Under the pieces are notes generated by a model. That model ran no database searches, was not told the DNA's origin, and saw only the letters and a program-made list of their open reading frames with translations. From contig FOCC01000001.1 in assembly GCA_900110005.1 (NCBI GenBank), forward strand, positions 168,765-232,764: DNA of 64,000 bases. Reading direction: 5' to 3'. The DNA comes from Ligilactobacillus sp. WC1T17 (GTDB lineage: Bacteria > Bacillota > Bacilli > Lactobacillales > Lactobacillaceae). The position numbers and the translations under genes are program-made. Positions 35,169 through 46,247 of the stretch are shown one piece after another (positions within the stretch are counted from its first letter, which is position 1; every line of letters begins with the position of its first letter).

Positions 35169-35990
35169 ATGAAAATGATGACACTTAACTGTCATTCGCT
35201 TTTGGATTATAACCCTGAAAGACAGATTCAGGAACTGGTTGATCAAATTGTCAGAGAAGAAATTGACGTGTTTTCGTTACAAGAAGTTAACCAGAGCCGC
35301 TTAAATTTTTCAGTAGGCAAAAAAACGCTGGTAAAACAGGGTTATAACCGAGCAGAAGATGACTTGTCCGTAGTTAAAGCTGATAACTTTGCTTACCGGC
35401 TGTCACTGGCTTTAAGCCGTGTGAAACTTAAGTTTAATTGGTCCTGGTTAAAAGTACGTGAAGCAGGTGATTTAGAAGTCGGCACGGCTGTTTTTTCACG
35501 CTTGACGTTAGATCAAGTCAAGAAAATCAACCTTAAAACCAGTCAAATTTTGCTGGCCAGCCTGCATGATGAAGACCATACAGTTGTGTGTTCTGCCACG
35601 TTTAATGGTCAGGCACCATATATTTTTGAACAAGAATGGGATAATTTTCAACTAGCCCTGAAGCAATATCGTCTGATGCATGATCCAATTTATGTTTTGG
35701 GAGATTTTAATGTGGATGCCGAAACCGATGAACACCATTATAGCGAAATGTGTAAGTGTTTTACTGATACGTACCATACTGCGATTTCCAAGGGGGATGG
35801 GATGACAGTAAGGGGGTCTTTAAATGGTTGGGATGACCACGGTATTTCGCAAAGAGTGGATTATATTTTGACCAGCGATGAAGCTGAGGTCTCATATAGC
35901 CGGGTTTGTTTTGATGGTATTTTGGGTCCGCGTATTTCAAGTCATGCCGGTATTTTGATTGAAGTGCAAAAAGAGGCTTGTATTTGCTAA
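35169..35990 (+). CDS. Endonuclease/exonuclease/phosphatase-fold hydrolase
   Basis: A 273-residue protein of the EEP superfamily (DNase I, sphingomyelinase and related). Motifs: MTLNCHSLLDYN, DVFSLQEVNQSR (catalytic Glu), YVLGDFNVDA and QRVDYILTS. There is no signal peptide, so a secreted sphingomyelinase role is unlikely. ATG 35169 follows GAGGTGG; the open frame further upstream includes a terminator and is not coding. Substrate unknown. Confidence 0.85.
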   Translation: MKMMTLNCHSLLDYNPERQIQELVDQIVREEIDVFSLQEVNQSRLNFSVGKKTLVKQGYNRAEDDLSVVKADNFAYRLSLALSRVKLKFNWSWLKVREAGDLEVGTAVFSRLTLDQVKKINLKTSQILLASLHDEDHTVVCSATFNGQAPYIFEQEWDNFQLALKQYRLMHDPIYVLGDFNVDAETDEHHYSEMCKCFTDTYHTAISKGDGMTVRGSLNGWDDHGISQRVDYILTSDEAEVSYSRVCFDGILGPRISSHAGILIEVQKEACIC

Positions 35991-36030
35991 GCGAAAGGTG
36001 AATGGGTAAAATAAAACTGGAGGGATGCTT

Positions 36031-36606
36031 ATGCCAAAAAAAGTTGCTGTTGTTTTAGCACCCGGCTGTGAAGAAATTGAAGCTTTGACGCCGGTTGATA
36101 TTTTACGTCGTTTAGGTGTTCAATGTGACATGGTGGGGTTATTTGACCTCAAGGTTGAAGGCGGACACCAGATTATGCTGACAGCCGATAAAACGCTGGA
36201 TGACAGCTTATTAGATTATGATTTAGTTGCTTTTCCGGGAGGTTTGAAAGGGGCGCAAAACCTCAGAGATTCAGCCAAGTTAAAAGCTTTGATGGTGGAA
36301 CGTGCGCGTCAAGGCAAATGGAACGCTGCGATGTGTGCAGCGCCAATAGCCTTTGCCCGCTACGGGTTGCTTGACGGGACCCAGTATACGATGTATCCGG
36401 GGATGAACGCTGACATTGAAGCTGAGGTTAATGCCGGACACTTCAAAGAAGATATCGTGGTTATTGATCACCAAAAGCACATCTTAACCAGTCGCGGACC
36501 AGCCACGGCGATGGCCTATGGTTATGCCATGGCACAAATCCTGGGTATAGATACTAAAGACCTTGAAAAAGGAATGCTGTACGAGTTTTTAATGGCACAA
36601 AAATAA
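36031..36606 (+). CDS. DJ-1/PfpI family protein
   Basis: A 191-residue glutamine-amidotransferase-like protein: VAVVLAPGCEEIEALTPVDILRRLG, with the acidic residue that tunes the cysteine, then AFPGGLKGAQNLRD and the nucleophile elbow AAMCAAPIAFARYGLL with Cys102. Members act as glyoxalase/deglycase or redox chaperones. GGAGGG ends 6 bases before ATG 36031, preferred to the ATG at 36025, which touches that site. Confidence 0.92.
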   Translation: MPKKVAVVLAPGCEEIEALTPVDILRRLGVQCDMVGLFDLKVEGGHQIMLTADKTLDDSLLDYDLVAFPGGLKGAQNLRDSAKLKALMVERARQGKWNAAMCAAPIAFARYGLLDGTQYTMYPGMNADIEAEVNAGHFKEDIVVIDHQKHILTSRGPATAMAYGYAMAQILGIDTKDLEKGMLYEFLMAQK

Positions 36607-36608
36607 AA

Positions 36609-36652
36609 AACACTGAAAAAGGGTTTGGCTGGAGCTGGGCCCTTTTTCAGTG
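36609..36652 (+). terminator. Hairpin after DJ-1 gene
   Basis: CACTGAAAAAGGG pairs with CCCTTTTTCAGTG around a 16-base loop. Confidence 0.7.
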
Positions 36653-36838
36653 CAAATGGTTATATAAAAACTTCAGCGCCACAGCTATGCCCCAAATAAG
36701 GGAAACGATAAAGCAGATTTCACCGATAAGGATAAAGCGTAAATGGCTGGCGAATTCTACTTCTGGACCAAGGCTGCTAATCAGCGGCAAGATGACGCTT
36801 AAAGCTAATAAAATAAGAGGAAACTTAAATCTTTTCAT
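36647..36838 (-). CDS. Possible small two-helix membrane protein
   Basis: A 63-codon frame with two hydrophobic helices (about 6-24 and 35-57), a positively charged start (KRFKF) and a polar turn between, as in genuine small membrane proteins. No good ribosome site is seen, and its end touches the DJ-1 hairpin. Unrecognised. Confidence 0.45.
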   Translation of the reverse strand: MKRFKFPLILLALSVILPLISSLGPEVEFASHLRFILIGEICFIVSLIWGIAVALKFLYNHLH

Positions 36839-36906
36839 ACTTACAATTTATCAGGAAAATGTAATTGTATTGTTAATAAGAGATTAAAAAAAAGTAAAGA
36901 CCACAA

Positions 36907-36939
36907 AAAAGGCTAAAGGGATTCTCCCTTTAGCCTTTT
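36907..36939 (-). terminator. Terminator of the first chemoreceptor gene
   Basis: AAGGCTAAAGGG pairs with CCCTTTAGCCTT; on the minus strand a T-run follows. Confidence 0.88.
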
Positions 36940-36946
36940 AGTTTAT

Positions 36947-39007
36947 CTATTTTTCAATGTTGAACAGTTTTGTCTGTTTATCTAATTCATCAGAAACATC
37001 TTTTAAGTCAGCCATATTTTGCGTGAATTCATCCATGGTTGCCAAAACTTCTTCGGTATTAGCCGAAACTTCTTGGGTCCCAGCGGCATTTTCTTCGGTT
37101 GAAGCTGAGATATTTTCCAAGCTTTCCAAAACGTTGGCTTGGATTTTTTCAACTTCATCAGATGATTTCTTAACACCTGCAATATTTTTTTCTAATTCAT
37201 TGGTCTTGGTGTAAACTTCAATGGTTGAAGTAATGGCTTCACGGATTAAATCAGACTGCTTTTGACCGCCTTCAACGGAAGCTTTGGTCTTTTCAACCAT
37301 TTCATCTGATTGAGACTGAATATTATTAATAATCTGTTTTATGTCAGCTGTGGAATCTTTGGTTTGGACCGCTAACTTCCTGATTTCTTGGGCGACCACG
37401 GAGAAGCCGCGTCCGGCTTCGCCTGCGCTGGCAGCTTCAATCGAAGCATTTAAGGCTAACAGGTTGGTTTGCCGGGAAATACCGTTGATAGCTTCGATAA
37501 TCTTATTGATATCGCCTAGATCGTTGGCCATCTTTTGGACGCTAAGCATCAAATCCCGCATGGAATTAAGTTCGCTATTCCAGTTCATATTAACCTTATC
37601 CATGGTATCCATGTTATGTTGGTTAATAGAAACGGATTCACGCGAGCGTTGCGCAATTTCTTTCATGTTATCAGCTAAACTGGTTAAAACATCAGATAAG
37701 TGCTGTACTTGAGTAACACTTTCCTGCGTTTCTTGCGCTTGGGAGGAGGTTACTTCGGCAATGCCGGTAACGGTCTGAGCCACATCTTCAACAGCCAAAT
37801 CCGTTTGCTTTGACAAAGCCAAAAGGGAGCCGGCCATGGAATCGACGCGTTCGGCGTTATTTTGGACGGTTCCGATGAGTTGGGAGACCGAAGTAATCAT
37901 TTGGTTATATTCATACGAAATTTGGTTAAATTCATGACCATACTTGTCGGGCTGCATGAAGTTTGAAGCCAAACGTTGGATGAAATTAGCATCTTTAAGG
38001 TGTTTTTTGGTATCGATTTTAGCTAAATTACCATGGGCAGCTTCTTTAAGTCGGTTCTTCAACATGTTAATACCAGATGTCATCCAAGCAATGGTAATCA
38101 TGGTTGTAGCAATAATCAAGATAATTAATACGACGCCAATAATCGCTGTTAAGCGGGCGATGGAGTTGCGTTCAACATTAAAGTCAGTCTTTTGAACTTT
38201 GGCAATGGCCCAAGTAACACTGGCATCGTCGCCTTTATCAAAGTAGATATCTTCGGTCTTTGATTTGCCCTTTAAGTGGATGGTTCCTTGCAAAAGTTTC
38301 GATTTGGCTACAGCCTTGAATTCAGGACTTGTAGCAATATTTTGACCGATTTTATAGGTTGAGCCTTTGGCTCCGGTGGATTCAATAACAGAACCGTTAT
38401 TAGAAACCAAGGTTAAACTACCGGTCCGGCCGACCTTGGTTTTGGAAAATTCGCGGACGATATTTTTATAGGAAACGTTGTAGCAAAGGACACCGACTTC
38501 TCCTTGATCGCTTTTAATCAAGGTTGAAGCGGTGGTTTCCCAGTCATTAGTGCCTGGAACCTTATGTGGAGTGGTGTAGTAGACTAAGCCGTTGTTTTTT
38601 AAAGCCTGCTTGTACCATTCTTGCTGACGCAGTGTTTTAGGGTTGCGGACCTTGGAAGTTGATACAAATTTACCGTCTTTTTGGACAAAGATTGCATTTG
38701 TATACGCGTCATTACCTGAAATAGAAATTTGCATGCCCTGTTTAATTTGTGACAAATTAAATTTAGTTTGCAAGAAAGGCTCATATGACAGGGTCACCAA
38801 TTTCATGGTAGTCGTTTTATTGAGCGTATTGCGGGCCGCTTGAATGCTGGCCGTAGCGGATTGTTTTGAAAGCTGGTTTCTTTGCAGCAGCAAATTCGTA
38901 TCGCTCATAAAAGAAGCAATCCCTAAAGTAATACTGGGAATGAAAGCAATCAACAATAAGATAATCATAATCGGACGTCCAACAGTCTTTTTACGTCTAG
39001 CCTTCAT
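36947..39007 (-). CDS. Methyl-accepting chemotaxis protein
   Basis: A 686-residue receptor. One membrane helix lies at about 14-32. An extracytoplasmic dCache-like sensor (about 35-275, with [23 protein letters not shown]) follows, then a second helix ([21 protein letters not shown]) and a HAMP-like region. A long coiled-coil signalling domain ends the protein. Its hairpin tip reads [23 protein letters not shown]; the usual EAARAGE is EAASAGE here. Chemoreceptors steer CheA, so flagella and che genes are expected elsewhere. dCache sensors often bind amino acids or organic acids; the ligand is unknown. Confidence 0.93.
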   Translation of the reverse strand: MKARRKKTVGRPIMIILLLIAFIPSITLGIASFMSDTNLLLQRNQLSKQSATASIQAARNTLNKTTTMKLVTLSYEPFLQTKFNLSQIKQGMQISISGNDAYTNAIFVQKDGKFVSTSKVRNPKTLRQQEWYKQALKNNGLVYYTTPHKVPGTNDWETTASTLIKSDQGEVGVLCYNVSYKNIVREFSKTKVGRTGSLTLVSNNGSVIESTGAKGSTYKIGQNIATSPEFKAVAKSKLLQGTIHLKGKSKTEDIYFDKGDDASVTWAIAKVQKTDFNVERNSIARLTAIIGVVLIILIIATTMITIAWMTSGINMLKNRLKEAAHGNLAKIDTKKHLKDANFIQRLASNFMQPDKYGHEFNQISYEYNQMITSVSQLIGTVQNNAERVDSMAGSLLALSKQTDLAVEDVAQTVTGIAEVTSSQAQETQESVTQVQHLSDVLTSLADNMKEIAQRSRESVSINQHNMDTMDKVNMNWNSELNSMRDLMLSVQKMANDLGDINKIIEAINGISRQTNLLALNASIEAASAGEAGRGFSVVAQEIRKLAVQTKDSTADIKQIINNIQSQSDEMVEKTKASVEGGQKQSDLIREAITSTIEVYTKTNELEKNIAGVKKSSDEVEKIQANVLESLENISASTEENAAGTQEVSANTEEVLATMDEFTQNMADLKDVSDELDKQTKLFNIEK

Positions 39008-39098
39008 GATAAAATATCTCTTCTCCTTATTTATCTAATATTAAGATAGGATTATAGCATAAATTTAAGTATTATTTAAGAAATTTAATTTAAAAAAA

Positions 39099-39127
39099 GA
39101 AACTTAGTTTAAACTAAGTTTCTTTTT
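39099..39127 (-). terminator. Terminator of the binding-protein gene (minus strand)
   Basis: A perfect 24-base palindrome centred on TTTAAA (39099-39122), with T-runs on both strands. Confidence 0.88.
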
Positions 39128-39129
39128 TA

Positions 39130-40092
39130 CTAATAATTATCAACATTTTGCGCTGTGACGGGCGTAAAGGTGTCCAAAACATATATTTGACTAGCTGAAG
39201 CACCCTTTAAAGAGTCAACCTTTTGTTTATTGCTCAGCAAGGTGGCAGCTTTAATGCACAATTTGCCTTGCCGATTGACATTTTGCAAGGCTGAAAACTG
39301 CATGACGCCTTGTTTGATATCTTTTTTACCGACAGCCGAAGCATCAATGCCGCAAATGATGGGCAATTTATGATTAGCTTTTTGAAAAGCCTTGATGGCG
39401 CCATTAGCCATGTCATCATTATTAGCGGCTAAAACGTCGACTTTTTGCTTGGTTTTTAAAAAGACAGACATTAAATCCTGTGCGGTTTGTTCATCCCATT
39501 GGCCGTCATCTTCAAAGACGTAATTAATTTTTTTATTAGAAGCTTCAAGGCCGTCTTTTAAGGCGTTGGTCCGTTTATTAGATGAAATCGAACTAGCACC
39601 TTGCAGGATAGCGACATTGATTGTTTGCTTTTGGGCAAATTTTTGCAGGATGTATTTAGCCTGCAATTGGCCGGCTTGCTTTTCATCAGGTCCGACATAA
39701 ATGTCTTTATTAGCCACTAAGACATCTTCATCCGGTTCCGAGTTATAAAAAATTACAGGTGTTTTGCCGGCTAGAGCAATCATTTCCTGGGCATTATTGG
39801 CTTCGACGGGACGGATCAGGATAGCGTCATATTTAGCCTTAACGGCCTTTTTTAGCTGCGCAATCTGCTTATCGCTGGAGTTATTGGCGTTGAAGACAGT
39901 GGTTGAAGCTCCATTTTGTGAAGCGGTCTGCTGCATGGCTTTAATCAGATTACGGTTGAATGTATCGCTGTTAGTATAAGTTAAAATCGCAAATCTTTTA
40001 CCGGTTTCCGAGTTTTTTTGGCTGCTGCAGCCACTCAAAAGCAGGAGACAGGCAAAAGCTAAGCAGTATACGGTAAATACTTTTTTGAACAT
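39130..40092 (-). CDS. Sugar-binding lipoprotein between two chemoreceptors
   Basis: A 320-residue substrate-binding protein. The signal peptide ends in the lipobox LLSGC (Cys22). The ribose/galactose-binding fold (peripla_BP_4) follows: FAILTYTNSDTFNRNLIKAMQQTA, KYDAILIRPVEANNAQ, VDVLAANNDDMANGAIKAF, ICGIDASAVG. The LAANNDDMA hinge is typical of MglB/RbsB-like proteins. No ABC permease or ATPase is nearby. It lies 11 bases after a chemoreceptor gene, so it may present sugar to the receptor, as MglB does to Trg, rather than import it. Confidence 0.9.
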   Translation of the reverse strand: MFKKVFTVYCLAFACLLLLSGCSSQKNSETGKRFAILTYTNSDTFNRNLIKAMQQTASQNGASTTVFNANNSSDKQIAQLKKAVKAKYDAILIRPVEANNAQEMIALAGKTPVIFYNSEPDEDVLVANKDIYVGPDEKQAGQLQAKYILQKFAQKQTINVAILQGASSISSNKRTNALKDGLEASNKKINYVFEDDGQWDEQTAQDLMSVFLKTKQKVDVLAANNDDMANGAIKAFQKANHKLPIICGIDASAVGKKDIKQGVMQFSALQNVNRQGKLCIKAATLLSNKQKVDSLKGASASQIYVLDTFTPVTAQNVDNY

Positions 40093-40103
40093 AAAATCCT
40101 CCT

Positions 40104-42086
40104 TTAAATCTTGAAGCGGTTGACTTCGTGAGCCAAATCTTCGGAAGTATCTGCCAGGTGCTTGGCTTCTGTCGCAACTTGGCTGCTGTTTTCAGCGATT
40201 GAGGCAGCTTGGGATAAGGTTGTTTCAGAAGTAGCACTGATTTCGTCGGAGCTGGCAGCCTGTTCTTGCGAGATAGCAGCGACATTGGTAGCAACTTGAT
40301 CAACGCCATCAATTTTAGCGACCACTTGGGAAATCATACTGCTGGTTTCTTGAATGTTCGTGTAAATTTGATTGAAGCTGTTAATCGCTGTGTTGATAAG
40401 GCCAGCACTATCAGTGATATTTTTGACACTGGTATCAGCTTGGTTGACGGTATCAGCTACTAAAGTATTCACTTCTTTAATTAAATCATCGATTTGCGCT
40501 ACAGAAGCAGCACTGCTTTTAGCTAAATTATTGATTTCAGAAGCTACTACAGCAAATCCCTTGCCGGCGTCGCCAGCTCTGGCAGCTTCAAGGGAAGCAT
40601 TGAGCGACAAGAGGTTGGTTTGATGGGCAATTTCACCGATAATTTGGACGATATTGACGATTTCACCAGAAGCTTGGCCCACCTTGTTAATGGAAGCCTG
40701 CAAAGTAGTGACGGCTGTCTGAATATTATTTAAGGCAACTGCGACTTGTTGCATATCTTGCCGACCTTGTTCGGTGACATCGACGGTCTCATCCATTTTG
40801 GCACGGGCCTGGTCACTGTTATCTTTGGTGTCAGTCACAACTTCAGCCAATTGGCTGGCATTTTCAGCGATGTCAGTGACAGAAAGCGACAATTGGTCTA
40901 CAGTGGTATTTAATTCATTCATCGATGTGGTTTGTGTTTCGGAAGCTTGATGCAGTTTATTAGCGACATTTTCGCTATTTACAGCCTGTTTTTCCAAGCT
41001 GCCTGAAATATTGGTGATTTTAAGCAGCATTTGTCGCATATTTTGAATGAATTGGCTGACGCTTTGTGCCATAGCTGCAATTTCATCACTGCCTTTGGTG
41101 TGAATATCAACGGTAAAGTCGCCGTTTGACATTTGAGTGATGACCTGTGTCATTTGGGTGACTGGTTTAAGACTGCGGCTCGTAATGCGGGCGATAGCCA
41201 AAGCGACTACCAGCAGGGTAATGATGCTGACACCAATCATAATCAGCCGCAATTTGTATAAATTAGCCAAAATAACACTGGTTGGAATATAGGAGACTAA
41301 AATCCAATCAGTACCGCTAATTTTGGTTATGGCAATGAAATTTTGTCCCTTTGTTTTAGTTGCAAAATCACTGCGCTTAATCATTTTTGAAACTTTACGG
41401 TAGACACTAGGCATTTTAGCAGCGGTTAATTTTTGGCCGACATAATTTGAATTGCGGTCAGCCATTACGGTGTAATCCTTAGAATTGACTAAAAAAGCTT
41501 TAGCTCCTTCCATGGAAATATTCGAGTTAACAATAGTGGAAACGCGGTCTAAATTAAAATCAGCCCCAATAACCTGAAGATTACTTCCTTTGTTGGCAAT
41601 AATACCAGTAGCTGAAATAACTCTTTTACCGCTGTTATTCGTATAAGAAGCGCCGAATTTCAAGTTAACATGCGTTAAAGCTTGTTTATACCACGTCTCT
41701 TTGGCAGGATTTTGCGGAATCTTTTGGTCAGATTTGGCTGCCTGCAGATAATGACCTTGACTATCAGCAACATAAATTCCGTTAGGGGAGTTGGAATTAA
41801 AGTTGTAATAGCCATTGATTAGCTGCTGCAATTGCGCATCGTTAGGATTAGTTGCTTCGATGGCTTTTTTAGCTGAACCAAAGATATCCAGATTTTGGGC
41901 AATCCAATTTTCAATGCCGTCTTGCTGCTTTGAAATTGATGTTTCTAAAAGGCTTTGCGATTCCTGCCGAATAATCCGTGCTGAGAAAAAATAGGAGATG
42001 ACGACTAGGATGATAATCATCAGCAGGGTGATGGGCAGGGCAGTTAAAAGCAATTTAGCCTTAAGCGAGAAGTTTTTATTCTTCAC
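40104..42086 (-). CDS. Methyl-accepting chemotaxis protein
   Basis: A 660-residue receptor starting at GTG 42086, 8 bases after GGAGG; the TTG at 42101 overlaps that site. It has a helix at about 13-34, a dCache-like sensor with [25 protein letters not shown], a second helix near 280, HAMP ([22 protein letters not shown]), then the signalling hairpin with the canonical tip [17 protein letters not shown]. Translated with the sugar-binding lipoprotein that follows. Confidence 0.93.
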   Translation of the reverse strand: MKNKNFSLKAKLLLTALPITLLMIIILVVISYFFSARIIRQESQSLLETSISKQQDGIENWIAQNLDIFGSAKKAIEATNPNDAQLQQLINGYYNFNSNSPNGIYVADSQGHYLQAAKSDQKIPQNPAKETWYKQALTHVNLKFGASYTNNSGKRVISATGIIANKGSNLQVIGADFNLDRVSTIVNSNISMEGAKAFLVNSKDYTVMADRNSNYVGQKLTAAKMPSVYRKVSKMIKRSDFATKTKGQNFIAITKISGTDWILVSYIPTSVILANLYKLRLIMIGVSIITLLVVALAIARITSRSLKPVTQMTQVITQMSNGDFTVDIHTKGSDEIAAMAQSVSQFIQNMRQMLLKITNISGSLEKQAVNSENVANKLHQASETQTTSMNELNTTVDQLSLSVTDIAENASQLAEVVTDTKDNSDQARAKMDETVDVTEQGRQDMQQVAVALNNIQTAVTTLQASINKVGQASGEIVNIVQIIGEIAHQTNLLSLNASLEAARAGDAGKGFAVVASEINNLAKSSAASVAQIDDLIKEVNTLVADTVNQADTSVKNITDSAGLINTAINSFNQIYTNIQETSSMISQVVAKIDGVDQVATNVAAISQEQAASSDEISATSETTLSQAASIAENSSQVATEAKHLADTSEDLAHEVNRFKI

Positions 42087-42370
42087 AAAGTTAACCTCCA
42101 AAAATAAGATATAATTGCATTCACAATCCTTTTATAACACGGTAATGTTAAATTTTTTATTAATAATTGTGAAGTATTAAACAAAATTTAAGCGTTTGCT
42201 GTTTTTTTATGTTTAAATAAGCGGTTTCTTTTGCGGAGTTAATTGTCCTTTTTTATTTATTATTTTTTATGCAAAGACAGAATCTTTTAGCCTAAAAAAG
42301 CTGATAATCATGTATAATGGCAAGTGAACGTAAAAACGTTTAAATTATTGCTAACAAGGGGTGGTTAAAG

Positions 42371-43459
42371 TTGAAGCAACCAATTATTTCATTTAAGCAT
42401 GTTGTCAAATGCTACGACGATGATGTACCGGTTTTGAAGGATATTACTTTTGACATTGAGGAAGGAAAGTTTTACACCTTGCTGGGGCCGTCGGGTTGTG
42501 GCAAGACAACAATTTTGCGGATGATTGCAGGCTTTTCAGAGCCGACAAAAGGCGATATTTTCTTTGAAGGTCAGCGCATTAATGAAGTGCCGGCTAACAA
42601 GCGTCAAGTTAATACCGTGTTCCAAGACTATGCTTTATTCCCACATATGAATGTTTATGACAATATTGCTTTTGGGTTAAAGATTAAGAAAATGCCTCGG
42701 GACGTGATTGATCAAAAAGTCAAAGAAGCGCTGAAAATGGTCCAATTGGCCGGTTATGAAAAACGTGGAATTAATGAAATGTCTGGGGGACAAAGGCAGC
42801 GGGTTGCCATTGCTAGGGCGATTGTCAATGAACCTAAAGTCTTGCTTTTAGATGAACCCTTGTCAGCTTTAGACCATAAATTACGGCTGGCAATGCAGTA
42901 CGAATTGCGGGAATTACAGCAACGATTGGGGATAACCTTTATTTTTGTTACGCACGATCAAGAAGAAGCTTTGGCGATGAGTGATGAAATTTTTGTGCTG
43001 GATAATGGCAATATTGTGCAAACCGGCAGTCCGGTGGATATTTACGATGAACCAATTAACCACTATGTGGCTGATTTTATTGGCGAAAGCAATATTATTG
43101 AAGGAATTATGCTGCGGGATAATCTGGTTAAATTTGCCGGCAAGGAATTCGAATGTGTAGATGAAGGCATACGGGAAAATGAACCGGTTGAAGTGGTTTT
43201 GCGTCCGGAAGATTTGGATTTGACCGATGTTGATCATGGTAAATTAAAGGTAACAGTGGACACTGTTTTATTCCGTGGAGTGCATTATGAAATTATCTGT
43301 CATGATGAAGTACAAAATGAATGGATGGTGCATACCACTAAAAAAGCCGAACCTGGAAGTTTGATTGGCCTTTATTTTGATCCTGAAGATATCCATGTTA
43401 TGCGCTTTAATGAATCTGAAGCTGAATTTGATGCGCGTTTGGACAGCTATGAAGGTTAG
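42371..43459 (+). CDS. potA: Spermidine/putrescine ABC transporter, ATPase
   Basis: A 362-residue ABC ATPase: Walker [10 protein letters not shown], signature MSGGQRQR, Walker [13 protein letters not shown] and the switch [11 protein letters not shown]-terminal TOBE domain ([12 protein letters not shown]...) follows, as in PotA. Read from TTG 42371 behind AAGGGGTGG. A TATAAT box lies at 42313-42318. First gene of a tightly packed potABCD operon. The 284 bases upstream, back to the chemoreceptor start, hold only AT-rich promoter sequence. Confidence 0.95.
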   Translation: MKQPIISFKHVVKCYDDDVPVLKDITFDIEEGKFYTLLGPSGCGKTTILRMIAGFSEPTKGDIFFEGQRINEVPANKRQVNTVFQDYALFPHMNVYDNIAFGLKIKKMPRDVIDQKVKEALKMVQLAGYEKRGINEMSGGQRQRVAIARAIVNEPKVLLLDEPLSALDHKLRLAMQYELRELQQRLGITFIFVTHDQEEALAMSDEIFVLDNGNIVQTGSPVDIYDEPINHYVADFIGESNIIEGIMLRDNLVKFAGKEFECVDEGIRENEPVEVVLRPEDLDLTDVDHGKLKVTVDTVLFRGVHYEIICHDEVQNEWMVHTTKKAEPGSLIGLYFDPEDIHVMRFNESEAEFDARLDSYEG

Positions 43460-43470
43460 GCGGTGTTATT

Positions 43471-44277
43471 TTGAAGAAATATAATACCTTATTTGCGATT
43501 CCTTACTTTATTTGGCTGGTTTTATTTGTGATTGCACCGGTAATTTTGATTTTTGGCTACTCTTTTTTAGATAGTCAGGGCCACTTTACCTTAGCCAATT
43601 ATGCGACGTATTTTGCTTCCGGCAAATATTTGATGATGACCTTTAACTCTGTTTGGTATGCTTTTTTGATTACTTTGGTTACGCTGATTGTCAGTTATCC
43701 GACGGCATATTTTTTAACGAAATTAAAGCATCGTGATTTATGGCTTTTGCTGATTATTTTGCCGACTTGGATTAATATGCTGCTGAAGGCCTATGCTTTT
43801 ATCGGGATTTTTGGTTTGCATGGCAGTATTAACCACTTTTTGCAGTTCTTTGGCTTAGCGCCGCATCAATTTTTATTTACGGATGTCGGTTTTATGGTGG
43901 TAGCTATGTACATTCAATTGCCATTTATGATTATCCCGATTTTTAACGGCCTAGAAGAGCTCGATAACTCTTTAATCAGAGCTTCGCGGGATTTAGGAGC
44001 CAATGCGTGGCAGACTTTTACCAAGGTGATTTTTCCCTTGTCTTTAGAAGGGGTTAAGTCAGGTGTTCAAGCGGTCTTTATTCCATCGCTGTCCTTCTTT
44101 ATGATTACCCGCTTAATTGGCGGAAACCGGGTCATTACTTTGGGGACAGCCATTGAAGAGCATTTTTTAGTGACGCAAAACTGGGGGATGGGGTCGACCA
44201 TCGGGGTGGTACTGATTATCGCGATGTTTATTGTGATGGCCCTCACATCCGAACGTAAAAAAGGAGGGAAAAGATAA
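43471..44277 (+). CDS. potB: Spermidine/putrescine ABC permease
   Basis: A 268-residue protein with six membrane helices and the EAA loop EELDNSLIRASRDLGANAWQTFTKVIFPL, which docks on PotA. Starts at TTG 43471 behind AGGCGGTG, 11 bases after potA. The stop shares a base with the potC start. Confidence 0.93.
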   Translation: MKKYNTLFAIPYFIWLVLFVIAPVILIFGYSFLDSQGHFTLANYATYFASGKYLMMTFNSVWYAFLITLVTLIVSYPTAYFLTKLKHRDLWLLLIILPTWINMLLKAYAFIGIFGLHGSINHFLQFFGLAPHQFLFTDVGFMVVAMYIQLPFMIIPIFNGLEELDNSLIRASRDLGANAWQTFTKVIFPLSLEGVKSGVQAVFIPSLSFFMITRLIGGNRVITLGTAIEEHFLVTQNWGMGSTIGVVLIIAMFIVMALTSERKKGGKR

Positions 44278-45101
44278 TGAAAAAAAGCCGTTTTAAATGG
44301 TCTAATCTCTATTTGATTTTAGTCTTTTGCTTTTTATACATCCCTATTTTTTATTTGATGTTTTATGCTTTTAATGCCGGCAGTACCATGAATAAATTTA
44401 CCGGTTTTTCGCTAGCACATTTTGGTGAATTATTTGCTGATACGCGGCTGATTATTATCTTGTTAAATACCTTTATCTTGGCTTTTTTATCTGCTTTGAT
44501 TGCGACTTTAATCGGAACTTTCGGGGCTTTGTTTATTTACTACGTCAAACAAAACCGCTCTAAAACCTTGCTTTTGTCGTTGAATAATATTTTGATGGTG
44601 TCGCCGGATGTTATTATCGGGGCTAGCTTCTTGATTTTATTTACGACTTTGGGGACAGCTGTAGGCAGTTTGAATTTAGGTTTTATTACGGTGCTGTTAT
44701 CCCATATTGCTTTTAGTATTCCAATTGTCGTTTTGATGGTTTTGCCTAAGATGCAGGAAATGAATGATTCGATGGTGGATGCTGCCAGAGACCTGGGCGC
44801 TTCTAATTTTCAGGTATTAAAAGACATTGTGCTGCCAGTATTGTCGCCGGGAATTATTGCGGGATATTTTATGGCTTTTACGTATTCGTTGGATGATTTT
44901 GCGGTAACCTTTTTTGTCACCGGCAATGGTTTTACAACGTTGGCTGTCGAGATTTATTCCCGGGCACGCCGGGGTGTCAGCTTGGAAATTAATGCTTTAA
45001 GTACACTGGTCTTTTTGATGGCGTTAATCCTGGTTATTGGCTATTACTATATCAGCCAAGATACTGGCAAAAACAATTCTAAAGGCGGTGGTGTGAAATG
45101 A
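44277..45101 (+). CDS. potC: Spermidine/putrescine ABC permease
   Basis: A 274-residue six-helix permease with the EAA loop EMNDSMVDAARDLGASNFQVLKDIVLPVL. Its ATG overlaps the potB stop and its end overlaps potD by four bases. Pairs with PotB. Confidence 0.93.
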   Translation: MKKSRFKWSNLYLILVFCFLYIPIFYLMFYAFNAGSTMNKFTGFSLAHFGELFADTRLIIILLNTFILAFLSALIATLIGTFGALFIYYVKQNRSKTLLLSLNNILMVSPDVIIGASFLILFTTLGTAVGSLNLGFITVLLSHIAFSIPIVVLMVLPKMQEMNDSMVDAARDLGASNFQVLKDIVLPVLSPGIIAGYFMAFTYSLDDFAVTFFVTGNGFTTLAVEIYSRARRGVSLEINALSTLVFLMALILVIGYYYISQDTGKNNSKGGGVK

Positions 45102-46171
45102 GAAGATTGCAAGCACTCTTGCTGGGAATTGTAGCAATTATCCTGCTGTTAACTGGCGGAGCCTGGTTTTTGAACCAATCTGACGGTGCTAAGGGGTCAA
45201 AAATCATCAATATGTATAATTGGGGCGATTATATTGATCCTAAATTAATAACGAAATTTGAAAAGCAAACTGGCTACAAGATTAATTATGAAACGTTTGA
45301 TTCCAATGAAGCGATGCTGACAAAGATTAAGCAAGGCGGCACGTCATATGATTTAGCGGTACCCAGCGATTATATGATTCAAAAAATGAAAAAAGCTCAC
45401 TTATTAAAACCGCTGGATCAAAGCAAACTACCTAATTTGAAGTATATTTCTAAAGACTTTTTAGACCAGCCGTTTGACCGGCATAATCGCTATTCTGTCC
45501 CTTATTTTTGGGGGACTTTAGGGGTTGTTTATAACGACAAGTATTATCAAGCAAGTGATGTTAATAGTTGGAATAAACTGTGGAATCCTAAATTTAAAGG
45601 ACAGATTATGTTTGTTGATGGTGCGCGTGAATTTATGGGAATTGGACTGGCTAGTTTAGGTTATTCTTTGAACAGTAAAAATGATGCGCAGCTCAACCAA
45701 GCCTATAATAAGCTCAAAAGTTTGACTTTTAACGCTAAAGCGATTGTTTCGGATGAAATCAAGATGTATATGGAAAATGAAGAAAGTAAAGTAGCTGTGA
45801 CCTATTCGGGGGAAGCCAGCGAAATGTTGTCTGAAAATAGTCACCTGCATTATGTGGTGCCTAATGGCGGGACGAATTTGTGGTTTGACAATATCGTTAT
45901 TCCCAAGACGTCTAAGAACACCAAAGGAGCCTATGCTTTTATCAATTTTATGCTTGATCCCAAAAATGCAGCCCAAAATGCGGAATATATTGGATATGCA
46001 ACCCCAAATAAAAAAGCGCTCGCTTACCTGCCTAAGTCGATTACTAATGATCGCCAGTTTTATCCTAGCCAAAAGCAGATGGCGCAAATGGAAGTCTATG
46101 AAGATTTAGGCCAAAAATATATTGAAAAATATAATGATTTATATTTGGAATTAAAAATGTATCGGCGTTAA
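45098..46171 (+). CDS. potD: Spermidine/putrescine-binding protein
   Basis: A 357-residue binding protein with the PotD/PotF motifs INMYNWGDYIDPKLITKFEKQTG, YDLAVPSDYMIQKM and VAVTYSGEASEM. The acidic and aromatic residues that hold polyamines are in these segments. The N-terminal helix (LLLGIVAIILLLTGGAWFL) is followed by no cysteine, so the protein is probably membrane-anchored by an uncleaved helix rather than lipidated. It overlaps potC by ATGA. Confidence 0.93.
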   Translation: MRRLQALLLGIVAIILLLTGGAWFLNQSDGAKGSKIINMYNWGDYIDPKLITKFEKQTGYKINYETFDSNEAMLTKIKQGGTSYDLAVPSDYMIQKMKKAHLLKPLDQSKLPNLKYISKDFLDQPFDRHNRYSVPYFWGTLGVVYNDKYYQASDVNSWNKLWNPKFKGQIMFVDGAREFMGIGLASLGYSLNSKNDAQLNQAYNKLKSLTFNAKAIVSDEIKMYMENEESKVAVTYSGEASEMLSENSHLHYVVPNGGTNLWFDNIVIPKTSKNTKGAYAFINFMLDPKNAAQNAEYIGYATPNKKALAYLPKSITNDRQFYPSQKQMAQMEVYEDLGQKYIEKYNDLYLELKMYRR

Positions 46172-46247
46172 GAGCAAATATTTGTGCAAAAAATAGCGAG
46201 CATTTATAATAAAGGTGTAAAGAAAAAACCCTAACATACAATATCTC

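Noticed and set aside
36687..36887. Plus-strand 66-codon frame opposite the small membrane protein
   Set aside because: No ribosome site and no protein-like composition; the minus-strand frame is hydrophobic in the way of real membrane peptides.
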